Assembly (NCBI GenBank): GCA_016202645.1
Contig: JACQOF010000026.1
Location: 1 to 24,417 of the forward strand
Source: a bacterium
GTDB lineage: Bacteria > Lindowbacteria > 2-12-FULL-62-27
Direction of reading: 5' to 3'
DNA length: 24,417 nt
The stretch's first letter is position 1; each line of letters begins with the position of its first letter. Below are positions 1 to 6,892 of the stretch, piece by piece. A program made the position numbers and the translations under genes. The notes under the pieces were generated by a model, which saw nothing but the letters and a program-made list of their open reading frames with translations, had not been told where the DNA came from and ran no database searches.

Positions 1-347
1 ACTGGGACCACCCCATGGTCATGGCCGAACAGCTGATGCCCGTCACGCCGATCGTCCGCTGTAAGGACTACGACCAGGCCCGGGATTGGGCCGTCATCGC
101 CGAGCATCGGTTTCGGCATACCTTTACGATGCATTCCACCAACATCGCCCGCCTGTCCGACATGGCCCGCGCCTGCAACGCCAACATCTTCGTCAAGAAT
201 GGCCCCTCCCTCGCCGGACTCGGGTTTGGAGGCGAAGGATTCACGACACTGTCGATCGCCGGCTGGACGGGGGAAGGCATGACCACGGCGGCCACCTTCA
301 CGCGGGAACGACGCTGTACTCTGGTCGATTACTTCCGGATCGTCTGA
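1..347 (+). CDS. CoA-acylating aldehyde dehydrogenase (EutE/PduP-like), C-terminal part
   Basis: The reading frame is open from the first bases of the window and ends at TGA 345-347, giving about 114 visible residues. The segments IFVKNGPSLAGLGFGGEGF and TGEGMTTAATFTRERRC match the C-terminal hallmark of the EutE/PduP family. These enzymes interconvert an aldehyde and its acyl-CoA using NAD and CoA. The catalytic cysteine and the NAD-binding region lie upstream of the window. Many relatives work inside bacterial microcompartments, but no shell protein is visible here and the next gene is a membrane glycosyltransferase, so that role cannot be assumed. The stop codon overlaps the probable start of the next gene (CTGA at 344-347), suggesting one transcript. 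The family call is firm; the substrate is unknown. Confidence 0.87.
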   Translation, partial: WDHPMVMAEQLMPVTPIVRCKDYDQARDWAVIAEHRFRHTFTMHSTNIARLSDMARACNANIFVKNGPSLAGLGFGGEGFTTLSIAGWTGEGMTTAATFTRERRCTLVDYFRIV

Positions 348-2071
348 ATTCCTCCAAACTCGCCGCCGGCCTCGCCGCCGCGGTCCTCCTGGGATTTTTC
401 CTTCGCACTTGGAATCTGACCGAACACGGGTTTGCCCATTATGATGAAGCCCACTACATGATGGAGGCCAAATTCTGGATGGACGCGATTCACAACCGGT
501 CGGAGTTGATCCGTCTTTGGAGCGCGGGACAACTGAATGCCGCCGAATTGCAAAAAATCGTCGACGGCCTCCCTCCGGTATTTACGCCAAAACCCCTCCA
601 CGGTCTGGCCATTGCCCTCTTTTCGATCCTGACGGGCGTCCAGGATGAATGGGTCGGATGTCTCTGGTCGGCGATTCTCGGGACCGCCGCCATCGGGTTT
701 CTCGGCGTTTGGACGGCCAGGCGATTTGGGCCCGCCACGGGCCTCCTCGCCGCGTTCCTGCTTGCCTGCTCCCGCTCTCACGTCATGTACAGCCGGTCGC
801 AGTTGGCCGAATCTGACGCCCTGACATTTCTGCTTGTTCCCCTGCTCCTGCACATCGGCCGCGTCCTGGACAGCACCCGGCCTGTGGACGCTGTTGCGTT
901 TCACACCCGTTCTGAACCTTCACCCATCCGATTCGGCCTGCTCCTCGGCATCCTCTACGGGCTTGCCATTTCGACCAATTACCGCTGTCTGCCGATGATT
1001 CCCCTCCTCTTTGTCTGGGACTTTTTCACGGTTGGCCTTCTGGCAAGACCCAAACCGCGTCCGGGATCCCCTTCCCATTTGGCCTTCGGCCAGGCCTTCA
1101 GCCGGTTCCGCTTCCCCACCACCACCTTCTACAGGATGTGCGGGGTCATTGCGGGTCTTGCCTTGATCATCGGTTTTTTTGAGCTGCCCTACCGCATATA
1201 TATATGGAGAGGTGGAAGTCTTCCGGAGGGGGTGCAAACGTATGCCCAGACCCTTTTTTCATGGTTCTGGGGGATCAATGATCCGACGTTTGAAAGCAAT
1301 GGGGTGCTGGCGCTCTTCCAGCCACATTTAAAACTTTTTATCGCCTTTATGACCTTGGACGGTCCCTGGTGGGTCGGCGGTCTCATTCTCGGTTTTATTT
1401 TCTGCCTCAAAGCCCCGAATCCCGCCCGGATCAGTGTACTGGGTCTCGCCTTTTTGCCCCTCTTCGGGTTTAGTCTGCTCGGTCGAGGCGACGGCCCGCG
1501 CGCGGTCATGACCAGCATTCCCTTTTTTGTCATCCTGTCGGCTGTGGGGTGGCTGGAAGCCGCCCGGCGTTTTGAGGCGGCAAGGGGAAGTGTTCGGCGG
1601 TTTGGAACAAAGATCCTTTTGACCGCGCTGCTGGTGCCGGCCCTGGCCGGATCCTGGAAGGAGACACAGGTATCCTCGGCCTGGCCGGCGGTGGGTCGAT
1701 GGCTGAAAGCCGAGTCTCCCGGGATGGTCTACACCACCTATCCGCTGGCGGTGGGATATTATCTTCGAAAGGACCGTGCGCGCCTGGCGCCGGCCGGAAG
1801 CGAAACTCCCGCCGGAATATGGGTGATCGACCGGTATCACGCGACCTATGCGTATCCGTACCTGTCGTCGGTCGGAATTCTGCGGTCGCAGCAGGCGCCC
1901 GAAGAGATTTTTGACGGCCAGGTTTATCCCGCCACCGGCCTGTTTTTTGACTGGACTTTTTTCCGGCGGGGCGGCGCTCCCGTTGAGAGAGTGAAATGGG
2001 ACGACTGGAAACAGGAACTGGACCGGCCGGACATGGGCCGGATCGAGATATACAGGGTGAAATCCGGATGA
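344..2071 (+). CDS. GT39/ArnT-like multi-pass membrane glycosyltransferase
   Basis: About 575 residues, rich in hydrophobic segments. Just after the first membrane helix it carries HYDEAHYMMEAKFWMDAI, an acidic first-loop motif typical of GT39 (PMT/ArnT-like) enzymes that transfer a sugar from a polyprenyl-phosphate donor on the outer face of the inner membrane. A later TPKPLHGLAIA resembles the family's KPP-type motif. The frame has no ATG, GTG or TTG between position 89 and the first helix. The best start is CTG at 344-346, overlapping the stop of the upstream gene and giving the N-terminus (M)NSSKLAAGLAAAVLLGFFL. An ATG at 86 exists but would add about 86 residues read out of frame across the dehydrogenase. 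The end forms an ATGA overlap with the carbamoyltransferase. Acceptor and donor are unknown. Confidence 0.8.
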   Translation: MNSSKLAAGLAAAVLLGFFLRTWNLTEHGFAHYDEAHYMMEAKFWMDAIHNRSELIRLWSAGQLNAAELQKIVDGLPPVFTPKPLHGLAIALFSILTGVQDEWVGCLWSAILGTAAIGFLGVWTARRFGPATGLLAAFLLACSRSHVMYSRSQLAESDALTFLLVPLLLHIGRVLDSTRPVDAVAFHTRSEPSPIRFGLLLGILYGLAISTNYRCLPMIPLLFVWDFFTVGLLARPKPRPGSPSHLAFGQAFSRFRFPTTTFYRMCGVIAGLALIIGFFELPYRIYIWRGGSLPEGVQTYAQTLFSWFWGINDPTFESNGVLALFQPHLKLFIAFMTLDGPWWVGGLILGFIFCLKAPNPARISVLGLAFLPLFGFSLLGRGDGPRAVMTSIPFFVILSAVGWLEAARRFEAARGSVRRFGTKILLTALLVPALAGSWKETQVSSAWPAVGRWLKAESPGMVYTTYPLAVGYYLRKDRARLAPAGSETPAGIWVIDRYHATYAYPYLSSVGILRSQQAPEEIFDGQVYPATGLFFDWTFFRRGGAPVERVKWDDWKQELDRPDMGRIEIYRVKSG

Positions 2072-3795
2072 ACATTCTGGGCATCAGCGCCGAGCACGAC
2101 AGCGGCGCGGTTCTGGTCGTCGACGGAGAAATGATTGCCGCGGCGAATGAGGAGCGGTTCAACCGGCGAAAGCTGACGACCTGTTTTCCGGAGGAATCGA
2201 TCCGCGCGGTGTTCAAAATTTCGGGGCGGACCCCGGCTGAGGTCGATGAAGTGGCCGTCGCCAGTTACATGCACATTCCCGAATATGTGTGGGACTGGGA
2301 CCAGTTCCCGGCCGCACAGGACCTCATCCTCCGGATCCTGAACGTGACCCGTCTCGAACGGTTTTTTTTCGGGACCCTCGCCGGCGCGGGAATCCTGCTG
2401 GCCGTACACAAGGCCGTTTTTCTCCTTCCGCGCCTCTGGCGGCTCCGGAGACAGCTCGAGTCCCTCGGCGTGAACGCGCCGATGTCGGTCGTCGACCACC
2501 ACGTCGCGCACCTTGCGTCCGCCTATTACACCAGCGGTTGGGACCGGGCCCTCTCGATTTCGGTCGACGCGTCCGGCGACGGGCTCTGCTCGCGGACCGC
2601 GGTCTGCGAGGGCGGCCGGATGCGGCTGGTCAACAGCGTGCCGTTCTACCATTCTCCCGGACTCTATTATTCCTACATCACCAAAATCCTGGGGTTCAAA
2701 CCCGGTCGTGAGGGCAAAGTCACAGGCCTTGCGGCGCACGGAGACCCCCAAAAAACCCGGGACCTTTTCCGGTCTCAGATCCGCTACGAACCCGGCCGGT
2801 TCCGGTTTCACAATTACGGATTGTATCGGAAACCCGCCATCGCGTTTTTGTCGGAACGCCTGAAACACCTCTCCCGCGAGGATATCTCCGCCGGCGTTCA
2901 GCAGAGCCTGGAGGAAACCGTCTGTGATTATGTGAAGGACGCATTTGAGAAATTGTCGATCCCCAGGGCGAAGGTGTGTCTCTCCGGCGGCGTCTTCGCC
3001 AACGTGCGGCTCAATCAGAAAATTGCGGAACTTCCCGAGGTCGAGGAAATCTACATTCATCCTCACATGGGCGACGGCGGGCAGGCCGCGGGCGCGGCCC
3101 TGGACCTCAGCGCCCGAAGAGCGCCGTCGAAGTCGTCGCCGCGCCGGCTCCGTCACGCCTATTTCGGGCCCCGCATGGAGGCGGCGGACATTCGCGCCGC
3201 GATTGAGAAGCGGAACCTGCCGGTCCGTGAAGTCGAGTCTCCGGAACTGCTCGCGGCGAAGATGCTGGCCGCCGGCCGGTGTGTCGCGTGGTGCCGGGGT
3301 GCGATGGAATACGGGCCGAGGGCCCTCTGCCACCGTTCGATCCTCTATCAGGCGACGGACCCGACGGTGAACGACTGGCTGAACCGGAAACTCAAGCGCA
3401 GCGAGTTCATGCCGTTCGCGCCGGTGATGCTGGAGGAGAAGTTAAAGGACTATTTTGTCGATTTTGAGAAATGTCTTTACGCGCTTGAATTCATGACGAT
3501 CACTCTATACGCGAATGAACGGTGCCGGAAAGAGGCGCCGGCCATTGTTCACGTCGACAACACCGCGCGTCCCCAGATCATCAAAGAGGCCGCGCAGCCG
3601 GAAATGTACAGAATGCTCACCGAGTATTCGAAACAGACGGGCCTCAACATCCTCATCAACACCAGCTACAACATGCACGAGGAACCGATCGTTTGTACGG
3701 CGGATGACTGTGTTGAAGCCTTCCTTCAAAGCGAGCTCGACGCAATCTTCCTGGAGAATTTCCTTCTCGAAACTCCGCGCCGCCCCCTACTCTGA
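2068..3795 (+). CDS. NodU/CmcH-type carbamoyltransferase
   Basis: 575 residues, the usual size for NodU-type O-carbamoyltransferases, which use carbamoyl phosphate and ATP to carbamoylate hydroxyl groups on sugars or other metabolites. The N-terminal half is an ASKHA-type domain: NILGISAEHDSGAVLVVDG at the start, DHHVAHLASAYYTSGW near residues 143-158, VDASGDG at 166-172, then LSGGVFANVRLNQK and HPHMGDGGQAAGAAL. The C-terminal YrdC-like domain carries EYGPRALCHRSIL and INTSYNMHEEPIV. ATG 2068 is chosen because it starts exactly at the family N-terminus and overlaps the previous stop as ATGA; a more upstream in-frame start would only add shadow sequence. A hydrophobic stretch at about residues 98-122, before the DHH motif, is unusual for a soluble enzyme. 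With the preceding glycosyltransferase it may decorate an envelope glycan (inference). Confidence 0.92.
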   Translation: MNILGISAEHDSGAVLVVDGEMIAAANEERFNRRKLTTCFPEESIRAVFKISGRTPAEVDEVAVASYMHIPEYVWDWDQFPAAQDLILRILNVTRLERFFFGTLAGAGILLAVHKAVFLLPRLWRLRRQLESLGVNAPMSVVDHHVAHLASAYYTSGWDRALSISVDASGDGLCSRTAVCEGGRMRLVNSVPFYHSPGLYYSYITKILGFKPGREGKVTGLAAHGDPQKTRDLFRSQIRYEPGRFRFHNYGLYRKPAIAFLSERLKHLSREDISAGVQQSLEETVCDYVKDAFEKLSIPRAKVCLSGGVFANVRLNQKIAELPEVEEIYIHPHMGDGGQAAGAALDLSARRAPSKSSPRRLRHAYFGPRMEAADIRAAIEKRNLPVREVESPELLAAKMLAAGRCVAWCRGAMEYGPRALCHRSILYQATDPTVNDWLNRKLKRSEFMPFAPVMLEEKLKDYFVDFEKCLYALEFMTITLYANERCRKEAPAIVHVDNTARPQIIKEAAQPEMYRMLTEYSKQTGLNILINTSYNMHEEPIVCTADDCVEAFLQSELDAIFLENFLLETPRRPLL

Positions 3796-3800
3796 GTGAA

Positions 3801-3860
3801 GGAAATGCCATCCCCGGCATTTCCCTGTGTTGAGGATTCGGGGACGGACATCCCTGTCCG
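3801..3860. terminator. Two tandem hairpins between convergent genes
   Basis: GGAAATGCC (3801-3809) and GGCATTTCC (3816-3824) form a perfect 9-bp stem with a 6-base loop. CGGACA (3845-3850) and TGTCCG (3855-3860) form a second 6-bp stem with loop TCCC. They lie between the convergent stops at 3795 and 3887, so a two-way transcription stop is the simplest reading. Neither has a clear T-run. They might also be copies of a dispersed palindromic repeat. Confidence 0.55.
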
Positions 3861-3886
3861 CCGGCCCTGAAGATCAGACTCTTCAC

Positions 3887-4675
3887 CTACGAAAGGCCGT
3901 TTTTCTCAAGGTCGATGGTCATCAAAACTCCCAGATGCTCCATCCACGGGTCCGCCAGCTTTTCCGAGAGATCCAGCAGGGGTCCGCAAAATCCCGGCAG
4001 GAACGAGCGGAACGTCATGCCGCCGGTGGCCCAGTAATACAAAAAGGTGTGGTGGCGGATGGACTTTATCTTGAATTCTGGAAATTCCCGGTTGAGGCGC
4101 TCCCGGTCCCTGACAAAGATAATCCAGGGAAGCGCCAGATTGGCGCTGCTCATGCGGCCCGAATCCCGGTTGACCCATTCCGGATCGTTTGCATCCAGGT
4201 ATTCGTAGTGATCGAGCAGGCGGCAAAGCCATTTTTGCATCAAATTATTTGCGGGTTCGATCATGACGACGCGTCCCCCGGGCTTCAGGCAGCGCCGTGC
4301 CTCGGAAAGAAACCGGGCCGGTTCGGACAAATGATGAAGAACGCCGACCATGAAAATGGCCCGCAGGGACTGGTCCGGAAAGTCCAAATTCATTGCATCC
4401 ACGACGCGGTCGCAATAAGGGTGTTTATCCACATCGCTTTTGATGAGGCCCGGGATGTATTCTTCCAAAAATCCAGCGCCGCAGCCGATTTCCAGGACCG
4501 GCGCGTTTAAATGCCGCGTCGAGCGGTCCGCGTCCTGGCACCCCGCGTACCAGCGGCGGTAAAGCCGCTGGAGCAGAGGCTTGGAGTCGAGTATTTTTTT
4601 ATGAATGACCACCGCGTTGGCGTCATCGATTTTCACGCCTTTGGCCAGGGGATGGACCAACAGGGATTTCAGCAT
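3887..4675 (-). CDS. Class I SAM-dependent methyltransferase
   Basis: 262 residues from ATG 4675. VLEIGCGAGF (about 60-69) is the SAM-binding motif I, and GVLHHLSEPARFLSEARRC followed by LKPGGRVVMIEP is the usual methyltransferase-11/UbiE-like central and post-motif region. The open frame extends upstream to 4828, but that extension lies inside the neighbouring FecR gene and is arginine-rich shadow sequence, whereas ATG 4675 falls 25 bases after that gene's stop. No strong ribosome-binding site is visible, so the gene is probably co-transcribed with the FecR gene. The C-terminal half has the aromatic, proline-containing character of small-molecule methyltransferases. The substrate cannot be told from the sequence. 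Confidence 0.85.
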   Translation of the reverse strand: MLKSLLVHPLAKGVKIDDANAVVIHKKILDSKPLLQRLYRRWYAGCQDADRSTRHLNAPVLEIGCGAGFLEEYIPGLIKSDVDKHPYCDRVVDAMNLDFPDQSLRAIFMVGVLHHLSEPARFLSEARRCLKPGGRVVMIEPANNLMQKWLCRLLDHYEYLDANDPEWVNRDSGRMSSANLALPWIIFVRDRERLNREFPEFKIKSIRHHTFLYYWATGGMTFRSFLPGFCGPLLDLSEKLADPWMEHLGVLMTIDLEKNGLS

Positions 4676-4700
4676 GGGCGGGTTTGTCCCAAAGTCAACC

Positions 4701-5948
4701 TCAGCGGCCTCGTCCCCGGTTCTGCCTCTTTTCCTGGACATCTCCCCGGCGGTCCTTCGCCTTCTCCCGCTGATTTTCCCGCCGGTCCTTGATCTGGTCC
4801 CGACTGCCGCCCCGGCGTTCCTTCGCACCCTCCCGCTTTTCGTCCCGCCGGTTTTTCATGTTTTCCTTGCTGCCGTCCCGGCGTTCCCGGATATCTTCCT
4901 TTCGATCCTCGCGGCGGTCCTTGATGTTTTCCCGGCGGTCCTCCCGGCGTTCCCGGTGTCGCTCCACAGCCTTCTCCCGAATGTCCTTTCGCCTCTCCCG
5001 CAGTCTCTCCCCGGCCGCCTTCCGCTCCTCCTCCGTCATCGCGCCGTCGCGGAAACGCCGGGCGCGCTCGAATTTCTCTCTCGCATGCGTTTTGGCGAAT
5101 TCCTTCATTTTCTCCAGCCGCTCCTGCCGCCGCGCCTGGATCTTCTCCCGCGCCGAATCAAACTTGGCCCGCGCCGCCTCCCGGTCCTTCGTGACGTTCT
5201 GAAGCGCGTTTTCGAGGCCCTTGAGGCGCGGGTCGTTCGGATCCGCCGCGCGGACCGTGTCGATCTTCTCCTGAAGCCGGCTCGCCGCCTGTTGGTTCCC
5301 GTGCAGGTTCATCGCCTCGCGAAAATGTTCCCACCGGTCGCCCCGCTCATCGGCCAGCTTCATTTTTTCGAGTTTCTTTCCCCGCACCGCCCGAGAACTT
5401 TCTCCGGCGGTCACCGCCGCCTCCGCGCCATCCTGCTCGGCGACGACTTCACCGTCGAACACGTCGATGGTTGACTCATTCTCCGATTCGTAATCCACCG
5501 CGAATTCCGTCCCGCGCACCCCGGCCACCGCCACGGGCGTGGATATGCGAAATCGGCTTGGCCCGGAAAATCCGTCCTGAACGGCCGCCCGGATACTGCC
5601 GTAGAGGACGGACAGGTCCACAACGCGCTCAAGCGCCTGAAGATCGGCCGTCGCCGTGGTCAGATCGGCTTGGGTCATTTCATAGACTTTGATGGAACTG
5701 CCGTCCAGGAGATGAATTTCCGCGAAGGAATTTTCCGAAGCCGTAAACCGAGACCCTTCAAAGACCGCGTCCGAATCCGCCAGAGTCCGGGCCTCGGCGG
5801 CCTCAGGCTCCAGCACCATCACCTGCCCGTACACCCCGCTCGCATAGCCTTTCGGCTCCCGATCCACCAGCATGTCCTCGGCCGCCGCATGGGGGGGGCC
5901 GCCTGCCGCCATGAGAAATAAGAAAAGCGCCCAGAGTCCTTGTTTCAT
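4701..5948 (-). CDS. Exported FecR-domain protein with long charged repeat tail
   Basis: 415 residues. An N-terminal signal peptide (about 1-23, ending PPHAAAE) predicts export. A FecR-type domain follows: AEIHLLDGSSIKVYE near 76-90 and RISTPVAVAGVRGTEFAVDY near 134-153, the latter being the hallmark TPxAxxGVRGTxF motif. Family members act in periplasmic signalling or as surface-anchored proteins. From about residue 190 the protein is almost entirely charged and predicted helical, ending in a repeat region (separate entry). It is not a classical FecR anti-sigma regulator: there is no anti-sigma N-terminal domain, no sigma factor gene nearby, and the tail is abnormal. A good promoter lies immediately upstream. 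Possible roles are a periplasmic or cell-wall spacer, or a nucleic-acid or polyanion binder; these are guesses. Confidence 0.85.
   Translation of the reverse strand: MKQGLWALFLFLMAAGGPPHAAAEDMLVDREPKGYASGVYGQVMVLEPEAAEARTLADSDAVFEGSRFTASENSFAEIHLLDGSSIKVYEMTQADLTTATADLQALERVVDLSVLYGSIRAAVQDGFSGPSRFRISTPVAVAGVRGTEFAVDYESENESTIDVFDGEVVAEQDGAEAAVTAGESSRAVRGKKLEKMKLADERGDRWEHFREAMNLHGNQQAASRLQEKIDTVRAADPNDPRLKGLENALQNVTKDREAARAKFDSAREKIQARRQERLEKMKEFAKTHAREKFERARRFRDGAMTEEERKAAGERLRERRKDIREKAVERHRERREDRRENIKDRREDRKEDIRERRDGSKENMKNRRDEKREGAKERRGGSRDQIKDRRENQREKAKDRRGDVQEKRQNRGRGR
4740..4937 (-). repeat. Six in-frame 33-bp units encoding 11-residue repeats
   Basis: Residues 338-403 of the FecR-domain protein split into six units of 11 residues: RRENIKDRRED, RKEDIRERRDG, SKENMKNRRDE, KREGAKERRGG, SRDQIKDRREN and QREKAKDRRGD. 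Unit position 5 is small or hydrophobic (I, I, M, A, I, A) and positions 8-9 are always RR. An 11-residue period is the hendecad pattern of right-handed or straight coiled coils. The helix is extremely basic/acidic with only one hydrophobic position per turn set, so a single extended charged helix is also possible. The DNA copies are diverged rather than identical. Confidence 0.8.
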
Positions 5949-5956
5949 CGGAATGC

Positions 5957-5985
5957 AGTCTAAAAAAGTGGATGTTCGGTGTCAA
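5957..5985 (-). promoter_or_regulatory. Sigma-70-like promoter of the FecR gene, probably leaderless
   Basis: On the minus strand a perfect TTGACA (5985-5980) is followed after 17 bases by TAGACT (5962-5957). The start codon of the FecR gene lies only 8 bases past the -10, so transcription would begin about one or two bases before ATG. No Shine-Dalgarno sequence is present. Confidence 0.6.
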
Positions 5986-6026
5986 TGGTTTGGACAGCCG
6001 TCAGCCCACAGCCTGATGAGACGATC

Positions 6027-6123
6027 AAATCCTAAATCCTAAATCCGAACGAAATCCCAAATCCTAAATCCCAACATGGCCTTGACGTGCCGTTAGGATT
6101 TCGGATTTGGGATTTAGGATTTT
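6027..6123. repeat. Inverted array of 7-bp AAATCCN units
   Basis: The left arm holds six AAATCC-plus-one-base units: three at 6027-6047 and three at 6052-6072, split by a 4-base AACG. The right arm holds four units of the complementary form (AGGATTT, CGGATTT, GGGATTT, AGGATTT) at 6095-6122. The arms can fold into a long, register-sliding hairpin with a loop of roughly 20 bases. This is the main content of the 188-base gene-free stretch 5949-6136, together with the FecR promoter. It lies just past the stop of the unknown gene at 6137, so it could end that transcript. The 7-bp period and variable seventh base look like a dispersed repeat family rather than a simple terminator. Confidence 0.75.
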
Positions 6124-6136
6124 TCCAAGCGGATAT

Positions 6137-6892
6137 CTACTCGTTCTTCATCCGGGTCGGGATGCCGCTGGACGGCAGTTTACGCAGGACACTGCCTGGC
6201 GTGCCCGGGATGCCGCCGGTGTCCAGCTTCTGCGCGGTTTTCGGCCGGTCGGATTTGGCGACGGCTACGGCGCCTGGCGCCGCGCCTTGGGATATCTGCT
6301 CACCTATTTTTTTTGATGGCTTCGGGAGATGTTTCCTGGGTTGTGCCGCAGTCTTCGGTTTCTTTTTCGGTTGCGGCTTGACAGCCGCCGCCGGCTTTTT
6401 TTCCTCCTTTGCGAGAGGCGCGCCATAGAGGGGGCTTGCCCGGAATTCGGCGGTTGCGCGGGTTTTCAGGTATTCGATGTTCACATGCTTGTTCACTTCC
6501 TCGGCGTTCAGACTCTTGTAGTGTTCCCGAAACCAGTTCAATTTCAAGCTGCGCTTTTCCGAAGGAGGAAGGGAGGCCCACATCAGGACCACGCGGCCCG
6601 GGGGTTCGATATTCTCAGGGATCTCACCCAGAATGTACTTCACCGCGATCTGCTCCTCCGTCAGACCGCGTTGGCGGTCCGAAGCATCCAAGTATCGAAG
6701 AATTTCCCCCATGCCCATCCGGGAAAGAATCAGATGGTCGAGTGTCCGGCCGGCGCCCCAGGATGAGACAAGGGAGATCGAGCAGGCCAGGACGACCAGG
6801 CCAAGGCAGGCGGGGAGGATCAGGCGTCCGCCTGAGGCGGACACGGCGTGCCGGTTGGGGTTTCTCTCGAAACCGCTCAGTCGGAACCGCAT
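6137..6892 (-). CDS. Unknown single-pass membrane protein with Lys/Pro/Ala-rich tail
   Basis: 251 residues; I do not recognise a family. One membrane segment is visible at about 23-44 (LILPACLGLVVLACSISLV), followed by a compact region with IAVKYILGEIPENIEPPGRV and LKLNWFREHYKSL that looks folded. From about residue 165 the sequence is low complexity (KPQPKKKPKTAAQPRK and similar). This predicts an N-terminal cytoplasmic stub, one helix and a mostly external body with a flexible basic tail. The start ATG 6892 lies inside the end of the upstream GAF/GGDEF gene (16-bp overlap, 6877-6892), so translation is probably coupled and the two proteins may act together. Confidence 0.65.
   Translation of the reverse strand: MRFRLSGFERNPNRHAVSASGGRLILPACLGLVVLACSISLVSSWGAGRTLDHLILSRMGMGEILRYLDASDRQRGLTEEQIAVKYILGEIPENIEPPGRVVLMWASLPPSEKRSLKLNWFREHYKSLNAEEVNKHVNIEYLKTRATAEFRASPLYGAPLAKEEKKPAAAVKPQPKKKPKTAAQPRKHLPKPSKKIGEQISQGAAPGAVAVAKSDRPKTAQKLDTGGIPGTPGSVLRKLPSSGIPTRMKNE

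Noticed and set aside
1-347. Bacterial microcompartment locus
   Set aside because: Only one EutE/PduP-like fragment is present; no shell protein or other pathway enzyme is visible in the window.
1924-3333. 469-codon open frame on the minus strand
   Set aside because: Antisense to the carbamoyltransferase, whose motifs are unmistakable on the plus strand.
4605-5474. 289-codon hydrophobic, repetitive open frame on the plus strand
   Set aside because: Its Leu/Phe/Pro repeats are the complement of the charged repeat tail of the FecR-domain gene, which has signal peptide, FecR domain and promoter in its favour.
6027-6123. CRISPR array or telomere-like repeat
   Set aside because: Units are 7 bases with no spacers and the two arms are inverted, so it is not CRISPR. 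The unit AAATCCN differs from the plant telomere unit CCCTAAA and the element is internal and short.
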